Of a stretch of DNA of 64,000 nt, positions 16,922-27,600 are shown one piece after another. The position numbers were made by a program, and so were the translations under genes. The notes below the pieces were generated by a model, which searched no databases, was not told the origin of the DNA, and saw only the letters and a program-made list of their open reading frames with translations. Origin of the DNA: Syntrophaceae bacterium UBA6087 (GTDB lineage: Bacteria > Desulfobacterota > Desulfomonilia > UBA1062); contig DIXF01000005.1 of the NCBI GenBank assembly GCA_002448235.1, forward strand, positions 186,001 through 250,000. The letters are read 5' to 3'. Numbering within the stretch: position 1 is the stretch's first letter; every line of letters starts with the position of its first letter.

Positions 16922-18733
16922 TCACCCCGCCATCCTGTCTATTTGACGCATCAGCGAGAGAAGCTCGCTTTTCCCCTCGAAGGGGCAGCTTCCCCGACCG
17001 GTGAAAACCCGTTGCGTAAGTTCGTCGAGGAGGGAAACACACCTCTCCTTCGCCTCCGTGCTCACCCCCTGCCGCTCAAGGATCGTTCCGGCTTCTTCCG
17101 GGGTCAGCGTTCCCAGCGAAGACCCGAAACGCCGGTTGAAATACTCGCGGACCTCGCTCAGAAGATTCTCTGCCGCCATCCGCTCAGAAGAGCACTGCTT
17201 CACGAAGTGCCTCAGCGCACCCTTTGCCCTGGCCTGCCCTTCGTACTCCCGCGAGGGGCTCATCCATCTCCCGGCCCCGTATGCCCCGAGATAAACAAGC
17301 GGCGGAGCCGCGATCAGAAGCCAGAACAAGAGCGGGCGCGGCATGCTTCCGGCCCCTGCATGCAGAGCCTCCGGGCCGCTATGCACGGGCAGGATATCCC
17401 TTCCCACCTCCTCGACTTCTTTCTTATCTTTCCCTGCCCGAACGTTCTGCCGGAGTCCGGGTGTCGCCTGCTGCGCGGTCTGCCCCGACGAGCCGGGCCG
17501 CACGTTCAGCGTATAGGCCGGGGTCCGGAGCCTCCGGTAGGCCCCGGCCCCGGTATCGAAATAAGTAAGCGTCAGTGGAGGGATCTCATACGCGCCCTCT
17601 TTCTGAGGGACAAACGCCCATTTCATGGTTTTCACCCCCTTGTATCCCCGGGCGTCCGGTTCTATCCGGACAGACGGCTTGTCGACATAGATCTTGACGC
17701 CCTGAATGTCGGGAATGCTTAAATTCGGGATCCTGCCCACATTCCCCCGTCCCTCGACAGTGACGGTGAGCGACGCGGTATCTCCGGCGGAAATCGCGTC
17801 CTTATCCAGCCCGGACTCCATCGTATAGGTGCCGAGAAGAGCGCTGAAATCCGCAGGCCTTCCCTCCTCCGGCAGCGGTTTCACGTTCAGCTCCAGAGGG
17901 TTGCTCGCCACGCTCTTCTGCCGGGGGGTCGAGAAGCTGAAGAACGGATCGTTGAAAGGAAACGACCTCTGCCCCCTGCCCTGCTCATATGCGACCATGT
18001 CCATGGTTGCCGGAGGAAGCTTTATTCTGCCCTGTGACAAAGGCATGATCTCGTGGCGCACCTCCAGGACCTGGTACGGCTGCCCGTCGATATCAGCCGT
18101 ATATTCGAGGGGCTCGCCGAGTTTCTTAAAGGAGAGCGCGGGGTTGTCCGGGATATCGAGCGAGAGGTTGCTCACCTTTATAAGCCGGTAGAGCTTGACG
18201 GTATAGATAGCCGGCTCTTCCGCATATACCGTATCCTTCGACAGCTCTGCCCGGAGAAAAACCGGGCCCTCTGCGGCGGTTCCTTTGTCGTCCCGGCTTT
18301 CTGCAACCTCCCGCACGGTGAGCGTCACGCTGTTGCTCCGGAACACCGAAGACCCGGCGCGAACCTCCGCAGGTCCGATCGTATAGACGCCGGGGGCTTT
18401 TGCCTGGATAGAATAACGGTGTTCGATGTACGTGTTCTTGCGGAAATTGATGATCTCGATGCGGCTCGAGGTCACCCCTTCGCTGACGATAAAATCTCTT
18501 AACCCCTGGATCCGGGGAGAGGAATCGAGAGATCCTGCGCCGCCGACCCTGAGTCGGAGCGTGACGCCCTCTCCGAACACCGCTTCCGGCCTGTCGAGCT
18601 CGAGCCGGGCCGAGGCCGCGCCCCAGCCGTACAAAGGGAATACCGCGAGCAGCAGGAGGACAAGAGGCGCAATCCGTACGCCCTTTCCCCTGCGACCACG
18701 CGGATATGCTTTGCCGGCTTCCATTCCTACCAT
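16922..18733 (-). CDS. batD: BatD-like membrane protein (oxygen tolerance family)
   Basis: 603 residues. Seen: an N-terminal signal segment (APLVLLLLAVFPLYGWGAAS), then a long beta-rich periplasmic part with repeated immunoglobulin-like strands (for example ARLELDRPEAVFGEGVTLRL and KDAISAGDTASLTVTVEGRG), and one membrane helix near residue 470 (PLLFWLLIAAPPLVYLGAYG). A cytosolic helical tail has RRFGSSLGTLTPEEAGTIL. This matches BatD proteins. It overlaps batC by 7 nt and precedes batE by 4 nt. Confidence 0.88.
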   Translation of the reverse strand: MVGMEAGKAYPRGRRGKGVRIAPLVLLLLAVFPLYGWGAASARLELDRPEAVFGEGVTLRLRVGGAGSLDSSPRIQGLRDFIVSEGVTSSRIEIINFRKNTYIEHRYSIQAKAPGVYTIGPAEVRAGSSVFRSNSVTLTVREVAESRDDKGTAAEGPVFLRAELSKDTVYAEEPAIYTVKLYRLIKVSNLSLDIPDNPALSFKKLGEPLEYTADIDGQPYQVLEVRHEIMPLSQGRIKLPPATMDMVAYEQGRGQRSFPFNDPFFSFSTPRQKSVASNPLELNVKPLPEEGRPADFSALLGTYTMESGLDKDAISAGDTASLTVTVEGRGNVGRIPNLSIPDIQGVKIYVDKPSVRIEPDARGYKGVKTMKWAFVPQKEGAYEIPPLTLTYFDTGAGAYRRLRTPAYTLNVRPGSSGQTAQQATPGLRQNVRAGKDKKEVEEVGRDILPVHSGPEALHAGAGSMPRPLLFWLLIAAPPLVYLGAYGAGRWMSPSREYEGQARAKGALRHFVKQCSSERMAAENLLSEVREYFNRRFGSSLGTLTPEEAGTILERQGVSTEAKERCVSLLDELTQRVFTGRGSCPFEGKSELLSLMRQIDRMAG

Positions 18734-19668
18734 TCCTTCCCCGAACCCACGGCGCTTCGGCCTCCCTGAATACCCTGAAGCCGGTTCATGCGCGCACGGT
18801 CCTCGCTGATATTATCGAGCAGGGCTTCTGCCTTCCTTCTTTCCATCAGGGCGGCGCTGTCTCCTGCCCGATCTGTGTTCTGCGCTTGCGTTGCCGTGCC
18901 CATATTTTTCCCTTTCAGCTCGCCGTTTAAATCCTGATTACCTTCTCCGGGCTCTTTCTGCCGGCCGGAGCTGCTTCCCCGGTCCTGGTCCGGCTCCTTC
19001 CCGGAAGCCCCTCCCTTGTTTTCGGCCCCTTTCCCTTCAGGCTTTTGGGGCTGTCCGGACTGCCTGCCATCCGGGTTTTCTCCCTGGCCTTTGTCCCGGC
19101 TGTCGGGACCGTTTCCCCTGGAACTTTCTCCCTGCTGCCGCGAATTGTCTTTTTGAGACCCGCCTTCCTGCTTCTTGTTCTCCGAAGATTCCTGCTGCTT
19201 TTTCAGGGCCTTCAGGGAGAGCTCCAGGTTATGCCCGGCGTCCGCATCATTGGGGCGGAGTTGCAGGGCCTGCTTGTAATACTCTCCGGCTTGAGCGAAA
19301 TCACCCTGTTTATACGCCGTATTCCCGAGATTATACAGCCCCCGGAAACGCATATCGTCATCCGTCGAGCGGCGCACCACGCTGGTAAAGGCGGCATGGG
19401 CGGCATCGAGGCTTCCAGCCTGAAAGGCCGCACACCCCCGGTTGTAGCGGAACTTCAGGTCGCCGGGCCTGTCCATGTCGAGTTTCCGGTAGGCCTCCTC
19501 CGCGTCCTTATACTTGCCTTCCGCATAGAGCTTGTCGGGATGCTCCGCTGCATAGAGCGGCCGGGTGAAAGAGGATATTCCGGGGATGAAGGATGAGACC
19601 GGGATAAGGACCAGAAAAACGAATGCATACACGACCGGTATCCGCGCCACAATGCCCCGCCTCTTCAT
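18727..19668 (-). CDS. batC: BatC-like TPR protein with low-complexity tail
   Basis: 313 residues with an N-terminal hydrophobic segment (VVYAFVFLVLIPVSS) and at least three TPR units (about 40-155; DKLYAEGKYKDAEEAYRKLD and YNLGNTAYKQGDFAQAGEYY). A tail of about 100 residues is rich in Gln, Gly, Glu, Lys, Asp and Ser, ending with a short conserved-looking ALLDNISEDRARMNRLQG helix. BatC/BatB-type TPR partners of the von Willebrand proteins have this build. It overlaps batB by 4 nt and batD by 7 nt. Confidence 0.85.
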   Translation of the reverse strand: MKRRGIVARIPVVYAFVFLVLIPVSSFIPGISSFTRPLYAAEHPDKLYAEGKYKDAEEAYRKLDMDRPGDLKFRYNRGCAAFQAGSLDAAHAAFTSVVRRSTDDDMRFRGLYNLGNTAYKQGDFAQAGEYYKQALQLRPNDADAGHNLELSLKALKKQQESSENKKQEGGSQKDNSRQQGESSRGNGPDSRDKGQGENPDGRQSGQPQKPEGKGAENKGGASGKEPDQDRGSSSGRQKEPGEGNQDLNGELKGKNMGTATQAQNTDRAGDSAALMERRKAEALLDNISEDRARMNRLQGIQGGRSAVGSGKEW

Positions 19669-20672
19669 GACGACGGCCCTCCCTTTCTCCGTTCCACGGC
19701 CTGCTCGATCAGGAGCAGGAGGAATGCAGCGACGGCGAAGATCTGGAACCGCTCCTCGAACACCTGCACCTTTTTTGTCCCCAACTCTCTGGCCGTTGTG
19801 GACGATTTGATCCCTGCAAAGTACAGGAGGTCGAGGTCAAGGTCCCCGGTGACGGACCGCACGTACTTCCCGCCCGCCAGCGATGCGATGGCCCTCAAAC
19901 CCTTTTCATCGAGCTTGGACATGACGATGCTTCCGTTGTCGTCCTTCATGAAGCCGCCCGCAGCGCCCATGGCAGGGACCGGCGCGCCCTGATCGGACCC
20001 GATGCCGTATACATAGACACCGACGCCTTTGGCCGCCGCTTCCCGGGCCGCCGCCGCACCTCTGCCCTCATTGTCTTCGCCGTCGGTGATGAGGATGATG
20101 ACCTTGTCGGTCGTGGCCTTGTAATCGAAGGCCTTACCTGCCGCATCGATCGCTGCCCCGAGGTCGGTCCCGGGCACCGGGATGAGCTCGGTATTGAGCT
20201 CGCCCAGGAACATCTCGATGGCCGCATAATCGAGCGTGAGCGGGCATTGGACAAAGGCGGCCCCGGAGAAGGCGACGAGCCCCAGCCGGTCTCCCTTGAG
20301 CACTCTCAGGAGATCGTACACCTCCCGTTTGGCGCGTTCGAGCCGGTTGGGGGACACATCCTGGGCGAGCATGCTGGGAGAGGTGTCGAGAATCACCATG
20401 ATGTCCACACCCTTGTGCGTGATTTCCTCATAGTGGGACCCCCATTGCGGGCCCGCAAGGGCCGTGATCAGGCAGGCAACGGCGGCCGCGAAGAAAACCG
20501 CCTTGGTAAAAGACCTGCCGCCCGAAATCTCCCCGCTCAGCCTCTCCAGAAGCTCGGGCTCTGCAAAACGCTCGAACGCTTTCTTCCTCATCCGCGCCTC
20601 GATGAGCAGTACAAAGCAGATCACGGGGATAAGGGCGAGAAGGCTCAGCAGCCACGGCCGTACGAACGTCAT
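19665..20672 (-). CDS. batB: BatB, von Willebrand factor A domain protein
   Basis: 335 residues from the ATG at 20672, which overlaps the batA stop by 4 nt. The open frame runs further upstream to 21701, but that part is antiparallel in sense to no known protein and lies wholly within batA. Seen: two N-terminal helices, the metal-ion-dependent adhesion site DTSPSM within DIMVILDTSPSMLAQDVSPN, ITDGEDNEGRG, and a C-terminal helix (FQIFAVAAFLLLLIEQAV). BatA and BatB are paired membrane vWA proteins thought to form the core of the Bat complex. Confidence 0.92.
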   Translation of the reverse strand: MTFVRPWLLSLLALIPVICFVLLIEARMRKKAFERFAEPELLERLSGEISGGRSFTKAVFFAAAVACLITALAGPQWGSHYEEITHKGVDIMVILDTSPSMLAQDVSPNRLERAKREVYDLLRVLKGDRLGLVAFSGAAFVQCPLTLDYAAIEMFLGELNTELIPVPGTDLGAAIDAAGKAFDYKATTDKVIILITDGEDNEGRGAAAAREAAAKGVGVYVYGIGSDQGAPVPAMGAAGGFMKDDNGSIVMSKLDEKGLRAIASLAGGKYVRSVTGDLDLDLLYFAGIKSSTTARELGTKKVQVFEERFQIFAVAAFLLLLIEQAVERRKGGPSS

Positions 20673-21667
20673 GGCAGCACCCGTATGACCGTCGTCCGTA
20701 AGGCGAACTCGAAAAGGAGCAGGACAAGCGCGGGTATGAGGGAGTACAGGTACAGCTCGCGGTAATGGAAGAACTCCTTGATCTTCACCTCGCTCTTTTC
20801 CAGAGAATCGATGATGCCGTAGATCTTCGAGAGCTCGTCGGTGTTCGCCGCCGGGAAGTACCTGCCGCCGGTCGTGGCGGCGATCTCCCGTAAAACCTCT
20901 TCGTTGAGATCGACCCGCTGGTAGACGAGCCGGCGACCGAAGGGCGTGTTCACGAGGAAGGGCGCTTCCCCTTTGCCGCCCACTCCGACGGTGTAAACCT
21001 TGATCCCCAGCGCTTTGAGCGCGCGGGCCGCTTCCAGAGGGGAGACTTCCCCTGCGTTGCTGTTCCCGTCGGTCAGCAGGATCATGACCTTTGACGGCGC
21101 TTTGAGATCCTTGAGGCGCTTTCCTGCAACCGCCAGCGCCGAGCCGATGGCTGTGCTGTCGCCGGCCATTCCGGTCTCCATATTCTCCACCAGAGAAAGC
21201 AGGAGCCCCTTGTCCATGGTCAGAGGAGCCTGGGTAAAGGCCTCCTGACCGAAGACCACGATGCCCATCCGGTCGTGGGGACGCTTTGTTATGAAATCGC
21301 TCACGACCTTCTTGACCGCGGTCAGCCTGTCTGCCGGGTCGCCGTCCAGCTCGAAATCGAGCGCCTGCATGGACCCGGAGGTATCCAGGCTGAGCATGAT
21401 GTCCACGCCGGGAGAGAGCACCTCCCGGGACACGCTGTAGAGCTGGGGCCGGGCAGCCGTGATCACCAGAAGGACAAGGGCTGCGACCCGCAGAGCATCC
21501 GGTATCTTCGCCGTGAGGCTTCCCGAAGGTCCCGATATCCGCGCAAGACGGGAGGCAAGCGAGAAGGTGACGCCGGAAGGCGTGCGCAAAGAGCGGTACA
21601 CGAGCCAGGCGGCCAGGACCGTGCCTAGAACGATAAGCAGCGCCGGGTGGGCGAACCGGAACATCAC
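20669..21667 (-). CDS. batA: BatA, von Willebrand factor A domain protein
   Basis: 332 residues. Seen: an N-terminal helix, MIDAS motif DTSGSM in DIMLSLDTSGSMQALDFELD, the second MIDAS strand LLTDGNSNAGEVS, and a C-terminal membrane helix (LYLYSLIPALVLLLFEFAL). It overlaps the DUF4381 gene by 4 nt and batB by 4 nt. The two Bat vWA genes are clearly paralogous and probably interact with each other in the membrane. Confidence 0.93.
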   Translation of the reverse strand: MMFRFAHPALLIVLGTVLAAWLVYRSLRTPSGVTFSLASRLARISGPSGSLTAKIPDALRVAALVLLVITAARPQLYSVSREVLSPGVDIMLSLDTSGSMQALDFELDGDPADRLTAVKKVVSDFITKRPHDRMGIVVFGQEAFTQAPLTMDKGLLLSLVENMETGMAGDSTAIGSALAVAGKRLKDLKAPSKVMILLTDGNSNAGEVSPLEAARALKALGIKVYTVGVGGKGEAPFLVNTPFGRRLVYQRVDLNEEVLREIAATTGGRYFPAANTDELSKIYGIIDSLEKSEVKIKEFFHYRELYLYSLIPALVLLLFEFALRTTVIRVLP

Positions 21668-22599
21668 CGTACCTGCCCTCCCCGGATTGTCCCGGGTTCA
21701 TCCCGGCCTTCCTGCGGCGCCGTCACATTGATGTAGGCAAGGAAGCAGGCGATATCCTCATCCTTGCGGCGGGGAGCGGCTTCGCAACCGGCGAATTTCA
21801 CGAGGTCCGCATGCTTGAGCACCATGAGGATCGGCCTGTCCTGCTCATGGGCCCGCTGCGCGATCTCTTCGGTGGTGTATTCCGCTGCCGGAAATCCCCT
21901 CAGCGCCTCCAGGTAGCGTTTGATGATCTCGGTGAGCCGGAAATAGAATTCCTTGTGCTGCCCTTTTTCGAACAGGCCTTCCGCGAGCAGGGCCTCGACT
22001 TCCTTCTCGGCCCTGATATGAGGCGGCTCGGAAGGCGCCTTACGCTCTCCTTTCCTCTTCCATCTCTTAAACGCCAGGATAAGCGCTGCTGCGGCCGAGA
22101 GGGCAAGAAGCGCCATACCGATCCTGACGGCCCAGGTTATCCAGGGGCTCCGGGCCGGAATAATGTCCCTGATGGGCCGCAAGGTCTCGCCGTCCGTACC
22201 CCCCGTGATATTCGAGGCGACCTCGACCGTGAGGGCATTCGAGCGGACGGATCGCTTTTTTCCCTCTCCATCGATGAACTCAAGCTCGACCGGGCCGATC
22301 TTCAAGGGGTCCAGGGTGTCTGCGATGACGGTCAGTACGATCGTGCCCCTGCCTGCCTTTTTTCCGACCACGCTCAAGCCTTCGATCCCGCGGATCTCCG
22401 GCTCGTTTCCGACCTTTGCCCCTTCGGGAAGAACATACTTCAGTGTCACGGTCAGGGACCCGCCTACGGCGACAGGCGAAGGCCCGGCGGAGATATCCAG
22501 ACGGGGAGTGCCGGGAGGCGTCCGGAGGGCCGGACACTCCCCGGGATAGAGAATCAGAATCAGCAACAGGAAAAGCAACAGGCGGACGCGACTATGCAT
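21664..22599 (-). CDS. DUF4381-like membrane protein of the Bat operon
   Basis: 311 residues. Seen: a signal peptide (LLLFLLLILILYPGECPA), a periplasmic beta-domain resembling part of BatD (LTVTLKYVLPEGAKVGNEPE), a membrane helix near residue 155-175 (AVRIGMALLALSAAAALILA), then a cytosolic domain with EFYFRLTEIIKRYLEALRGF and TTEEIAQRAHEQDRPIL typical of DUF4381/BatD C-termini. Its place between the DUF58 and batA genes is where small accessory membrane proteins usually sit in MoxR operons. No catalytic motif is seen. Confidence 0.8.
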   Translation of the reverse strand: MHSRVRLLLFLLLILILYPGECPALRTPPGTPRLDISAGPSPVAVGGSLTVTLKYVLPEGAKVGNEPEIRGIEGLSVVGKKAGRGTIVLTVIADTLDPLKIGPVELEFIDGEGKKRSVRSNALTVEVASNITGGTDGETLRPIRDIIPARSPWITWAVRIGMALLALSAAAALILAFKRWKRKGERKAPSEPPHIRAEKEVEALLAEGLFEKGQHKEFYFRLTEIIKRYLEALRGFPAAEYTTEEIAQRAHEQDRPILMVLKHADLVKFAGCEAAPRRKDEDIACFLAYINVTAPQEGRDEPGTIRGGQVR

Positions 22600-23473
22600 T
22601 CAATCTCTTTCTCCTCCTGTCGAACAGCCGCAGCAGCGGTTCAACCACGGGTCCGGACGTCTCGATATCCACGAGGTCCACGCCGATGCCGGCAAGAGTT
22701 CGATTCACCTGCTCTCTCCGACGCTGCCGGTACTCCTCGAACTGTTTCCTGATGCGGGTATTGCCGGTATCGACCGTAGCGACCTCGCCGCTCTCGGGGT
22801 CCTGCAAAGTGATGAACCCGACATCGGGCAGCCTTTCCTCTGCGGGATCGGTGATGCGGATCACCGTGAGGTCGTGCTTTTTGGCGGTGAGACGGATGGA
22901 TTTCTCGAACCCCTCATCCATGCAGTCCGAGATGAGGAACACGACCGCATGCCTCTTGACCGTCCTGTTCAGAAAATCGAGCGCGGCATCGATATCGGTT
23001 GCCGGGTTTGCCGGCTCGAAGGTGAAGATCTCCTTGATCATGCGCCACACGTGATTCGAGCCCTTTCTGGGCGGCAGAAACTTTTCGACCGTGGAGCTGA
23101 ACAGGACGGCTCCCACGCGGTCGTTCGTGCGTATCGCCAGGAAGGCGAGCATGCCGGCCACCTCTGCCAGCAGCTCCCGCTTGAACCGCGAGCGCGTGCC
23201 GAAGCTGAGCGACCGTGAAAGGTCGAGGAGAAGCATCAGCGTAAGCTCGCGCTCCTCGTGGAACACCTTCACGAAAGGATGGCCCAGCCGGGCGGAGACG
23301 TTCCAGTCGATGGCCCTGACGTCGTCGCCGACCTGGTACTCCCTCACCTCGGCAAACTCGATACCCTGGCCCTTGAAGGCGCTCTCGTACCGGCCGGCGA
23401 ATATCTCGTTCGCCATGTGCCTGGTCTTGAAATGGAATTTCTGAATCTTGGCGAGGATCTCCGGGGGGAGCAT
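22592..23473 (-). CDS. DUF58 protein (vWA-like, MoxR partner)
   Basis: 293 residues from the ATG at 23473, two bases after the moxR stop. A longer frame back to 24328 lies inside moxR and is rejected. Seen: the DUF58 hallmark RAIDWNVSARLGHPFVKVF and a MIDAS-like DLSRSL within LMLLLDLSRSLSFG, followed by VFLISDCMDEGFE. DUF58 proteins are encoded beside MoxR ATPases across bacteria and probably act as their partner. It overlaps the next gene by 8 nt. Confidence 0.92.
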   Translation of the reverse strand: MLPPEILAKIQKFHFKTRHMANEIFAGRYESAFKGQGIEFAEVREYQVGDDVRAIDWNVSARLGHPFVKVFHEERELTLMLLLDLSRSLSFGTRSRFKRELLAEVAGMLAFLAIRTNDRVGAVLFSSTVEKFLPPRKGSNHVWRMIKEIFTFEPANPATDIDAALDFLNRTVKRHAVVFLISDCMDEGFEKSIRLTAKKHDLTVIRITDPAEERLPDVGFITLQDPESGEVATVDTGNTRIRKQFEEYRQRRREQVNRTLAGIGVDLVDIETSGPVVEPLLRLFDRRRKRLNA

Positions 23474-23475
23474 CG

Positions 23476-24465
<990 letters not shown>

Positions 24466-24686
24466 CCTCCCAGACGCTCAGCGCTTATTTTTATAATCAC
24501 CGGGGAATTTTTTTCAAGACCTTTTTCCCTGTACGCTCTCGAAGGAGCAGCGTGCTGTCTCACCGGTATGAAAAAGAATATTTCTCAATATAGCCTTACG
24601 TTATTCCGATTCGTGTAATCAATGCAACGGGTATTGCACCGTTTAGGCGCGGGTGGGTCCCATGCGGTAAGACCCGGTACGGGGGC
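24466..24686. promoter_or_regulatory. Divergent spacer with two leader hairpins
   Basis: This spacer of about 220 bases between moxR (minus) and a hybrid kinase (plus) should hold both promoters. Ahead of the kinase start are two small stems: AACGG (24626-24630) with CCGTT (24639-24643), and GGGTC (24655-24659) with GACCC (24671-24675). They do not match any riboswitch class I can recognise. Confidence 0.3.
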
Positions 24687-27600
24687 TTGAAGCAGGTGAG
24701 TGGGAAAAACGGACGAAAGCGGAATAACCCGGCGGATCATATCATCGCCGGGCCTGTAACCGGATCGCAGATCCAGCTGTCCCAGCTCGTTGAATTTCTT
24801 CCGGACCCGACTTTTGCCGTTGACCGGCATGGATCGGTCATTGCCTGGAATAACGGGATGGAAGTTCTGACCGGCACCAAGGCCGCCGACGTGCTGGGAA
24901 GGAAAAATCCGACCTACTCTAAAATTTTCTACGGATCCGTCCGTCCCATGCTCGTCGATCTGATCCTGCACAAAGACAGGAAACTCGAGAAAGTATACAC
25001 CCACATCGAGCATAGGGGGGATGCCCTGCTTGCAGAGGTTGATCTCGAATCGGCAAAAGGAATTTTAAATCTCTGGGCCAAGGCAAGTCCTATCTACGAT
25101 ACAACCGGAGCCGTTGTCGGTGCAATCGAGTCTATCCGGGACATCACGGAAAAGAAACACACCGAGGAAGAGCTGCGCCGGGGAGATAAGATATACCGGG
25201 CCATCTTTGAAAACACCGGCACGGCAACCGTAATCATCGAAGACGATACCGTCATCTCCCTGGCGAATTCCGAGTTCGAGAAGCTCTCGGGGTACAAACG
25301 TTCCGAGATCGAAGGGATCATGAGCTGGCAGTCCTTTGTCGTGGAGGATGACCTCAAGCGCATGGCCGCTCAGCACCGGAAGAGGAGAAACGGGAAAGCC
25401 GGGGCACTGAAACATTATGAGTTCCGTTTCCGGAACAAGTCCGGAGCCGTCAGGGAGATTTTCCTGACCGTCGACGTGATCTCGGGCACGGGGAAATCCG
25501 TTGCCTCCCTGCTCGATATAACCGAAAGAAAACACTTCGAGCAGAAGCTGAAAGGCGAGCGCGATTTCGCTACCAATCTCATGGAAACATCCCCGGCATG
25601 CTTCGTGGCGATAACCGCCACGGGCAGGATTCTCATGATGAACAATGCAATGCTCGCCGCGCTGGGATACACCCGGGAGGAAGTACTGGGAAAAGATTAC
25701 TTTTCCCTCATTATCCCGCAGCACGAACGCGAACTCGTTCACAAGACCGTTTCCCGCATCGTCAACCAGGCCTCCCCTGTCACCCGCGAGAACTCGGTCA
25801 TCGCGAAAAACGGGCGTCTTCTGCTCCTGGAATGGCGTGCCCAGCCTGTATTCAAGGGAGACGGTTCCCTGGAATACATCTTCGGGATCGGCATCGATAT
25901 CACCGAGCGGAAAAAGATGGAAGAGGAGTTGAAGGCTAGCGAAGCAAGATACCGCGACATCTTTGAAAACGTATCGGACTTTCTCTACGTCCACGACCTG
26001 GAAGGCAGATTCATCGAGTCGAATATCTTTTTCAAAGAGGAATACGGATACTCGAAGGAGGATATCGAAACCCTCACCGTCCAGGATATCCTGACGGAAA
26101 GGCACAAACCGTTCTTCAAAGACTTTATCGGCCGGGTGATATCATCGGGAAAAGACGAGGGGATCTTCACCATCACGACCAAGCACGGAGAGCACCGCAC
26201 CATCGAGTACAAGGACTCCCTGATCAGGGACGGGCACGGCAACCCGCTGTATGTCCGGGGCTCCGCCCGGGATATTACCGAACGTATCATCGCCGAGACG
26301 GAGCTCCGGAAAAGCGAGCAGCGCTACCGGCTGCTTGCGGAAAATATCCGCGACATCATCTGGGTGCTGGATCTGGACCTGAATTACGAGTACGTCAGTC
26401 CTTCCGTGGAGAGGCTCAGGGGATATACCGTTGAGGAAACCATGGCCCAGACACTCAAGAACGTCCTCACGCCCGAATCATACGCAACAGCCGCAAAAGT
26501 ACTGGCCGAAGAGCTCGTCCCGGAGAAGGCGGGACGAAGACATGACCCCTACTGGTCCAGGGTCTTCGAGCTTGAAATGGTCCGCAAGGACAGCTCGCCC
26601 ATCTGGACGGAGGTGACCGCCAGTTTCCTGCGCGACAAAGAGGGGAATCCCACGAGCATCCTCGGGATTACCCATGACATCACCAAGCGGAAGATCGCGG
26701 AAGTTGCCTTAAGGACAAGCGAGGGGAGGTTCCGCAGTCTGTTCGAGGAATCCGCAGACCCGAATCTATTGATCGAGGGGAACCTGTTTATCGATTGCAA
26801 CCGTGCAACGCTGGATATGCTCCGGATGGATACAAAGGAAACGATCCTGGACAAATCCCCCAGCGATCTCTCGCCGGAGTTCCAGCCCGACGGGATGAGA
26901 TCCGACGAGAAGGCGCCGGCGATGGTTAACCTTGCGATAGAGAAAGGCAGCCACAGGTTCGAGTGGGTACATTCAAGGGCCGACGGCACTGAAGTGCCCG
27001 TAGAGGTGGTGCTCACCCCTATTATCAGCAAAGACAGCACCATTATTCATGCCATCTGGCGCGACATAACGGAGCGGAAAAGGGCCGAGGAAGAAAGGCA
27101 GGTCTACGAGGCCAGACTTATGCGCGCCCAGAAGATGGAGGCCATCGGCACGCTCGCGGGCGGGATCGCACATGACTTCAACAACATCTTGTCCGCCATC
27201 ATCGGATACAGCGAGCTCGCGCTCGACGACATCCCCGACGGGAACCCGGCGCTTTCGAGCCTTCATGAGGTGATCAAGGCAGGAGACCGGGCAAAGGACC
27301 TCGTGAGCCAGATACTGACCTTCAGCAGGCAGGCCAAAGCCGAAAAAAAGATCGTCAAGGTCAGCATTATCGTAAAAGAAGCGTTGAAGCTGCTCAGGTC
27401 ATCGATACCGAGCACCATCAATATCGTCCAGAACATCGACCCGGAGTCTCCTGCCGTATTCGCGGACCCCACCCAGATCCACCAGGTGATCATGAACCTG
27501 TGCACGAATGCGTATCAGTCCATGATGGATAAAGGGGGAGTCATGTCCGTAAGCCTGGGCAAGGCTACGGTCGACGAGGCATTCGCTGCCGGCCATCCTC

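Noticed and set aside
20673..21701. Extension of the batB frame to 678 codons
   Set aside because: The extension overlaps batA in another frame and is Arg/Pro/Gly-rich without motifs; the ATG at 20672 overlapping the batA stop is the natural start.
24600..24690. Possible riboswitch (c-di-GMP or other) before the six-PAS kinase
   Set aside because: Only two short stems are found and no conserved core of any riboswitch class matches by eye.
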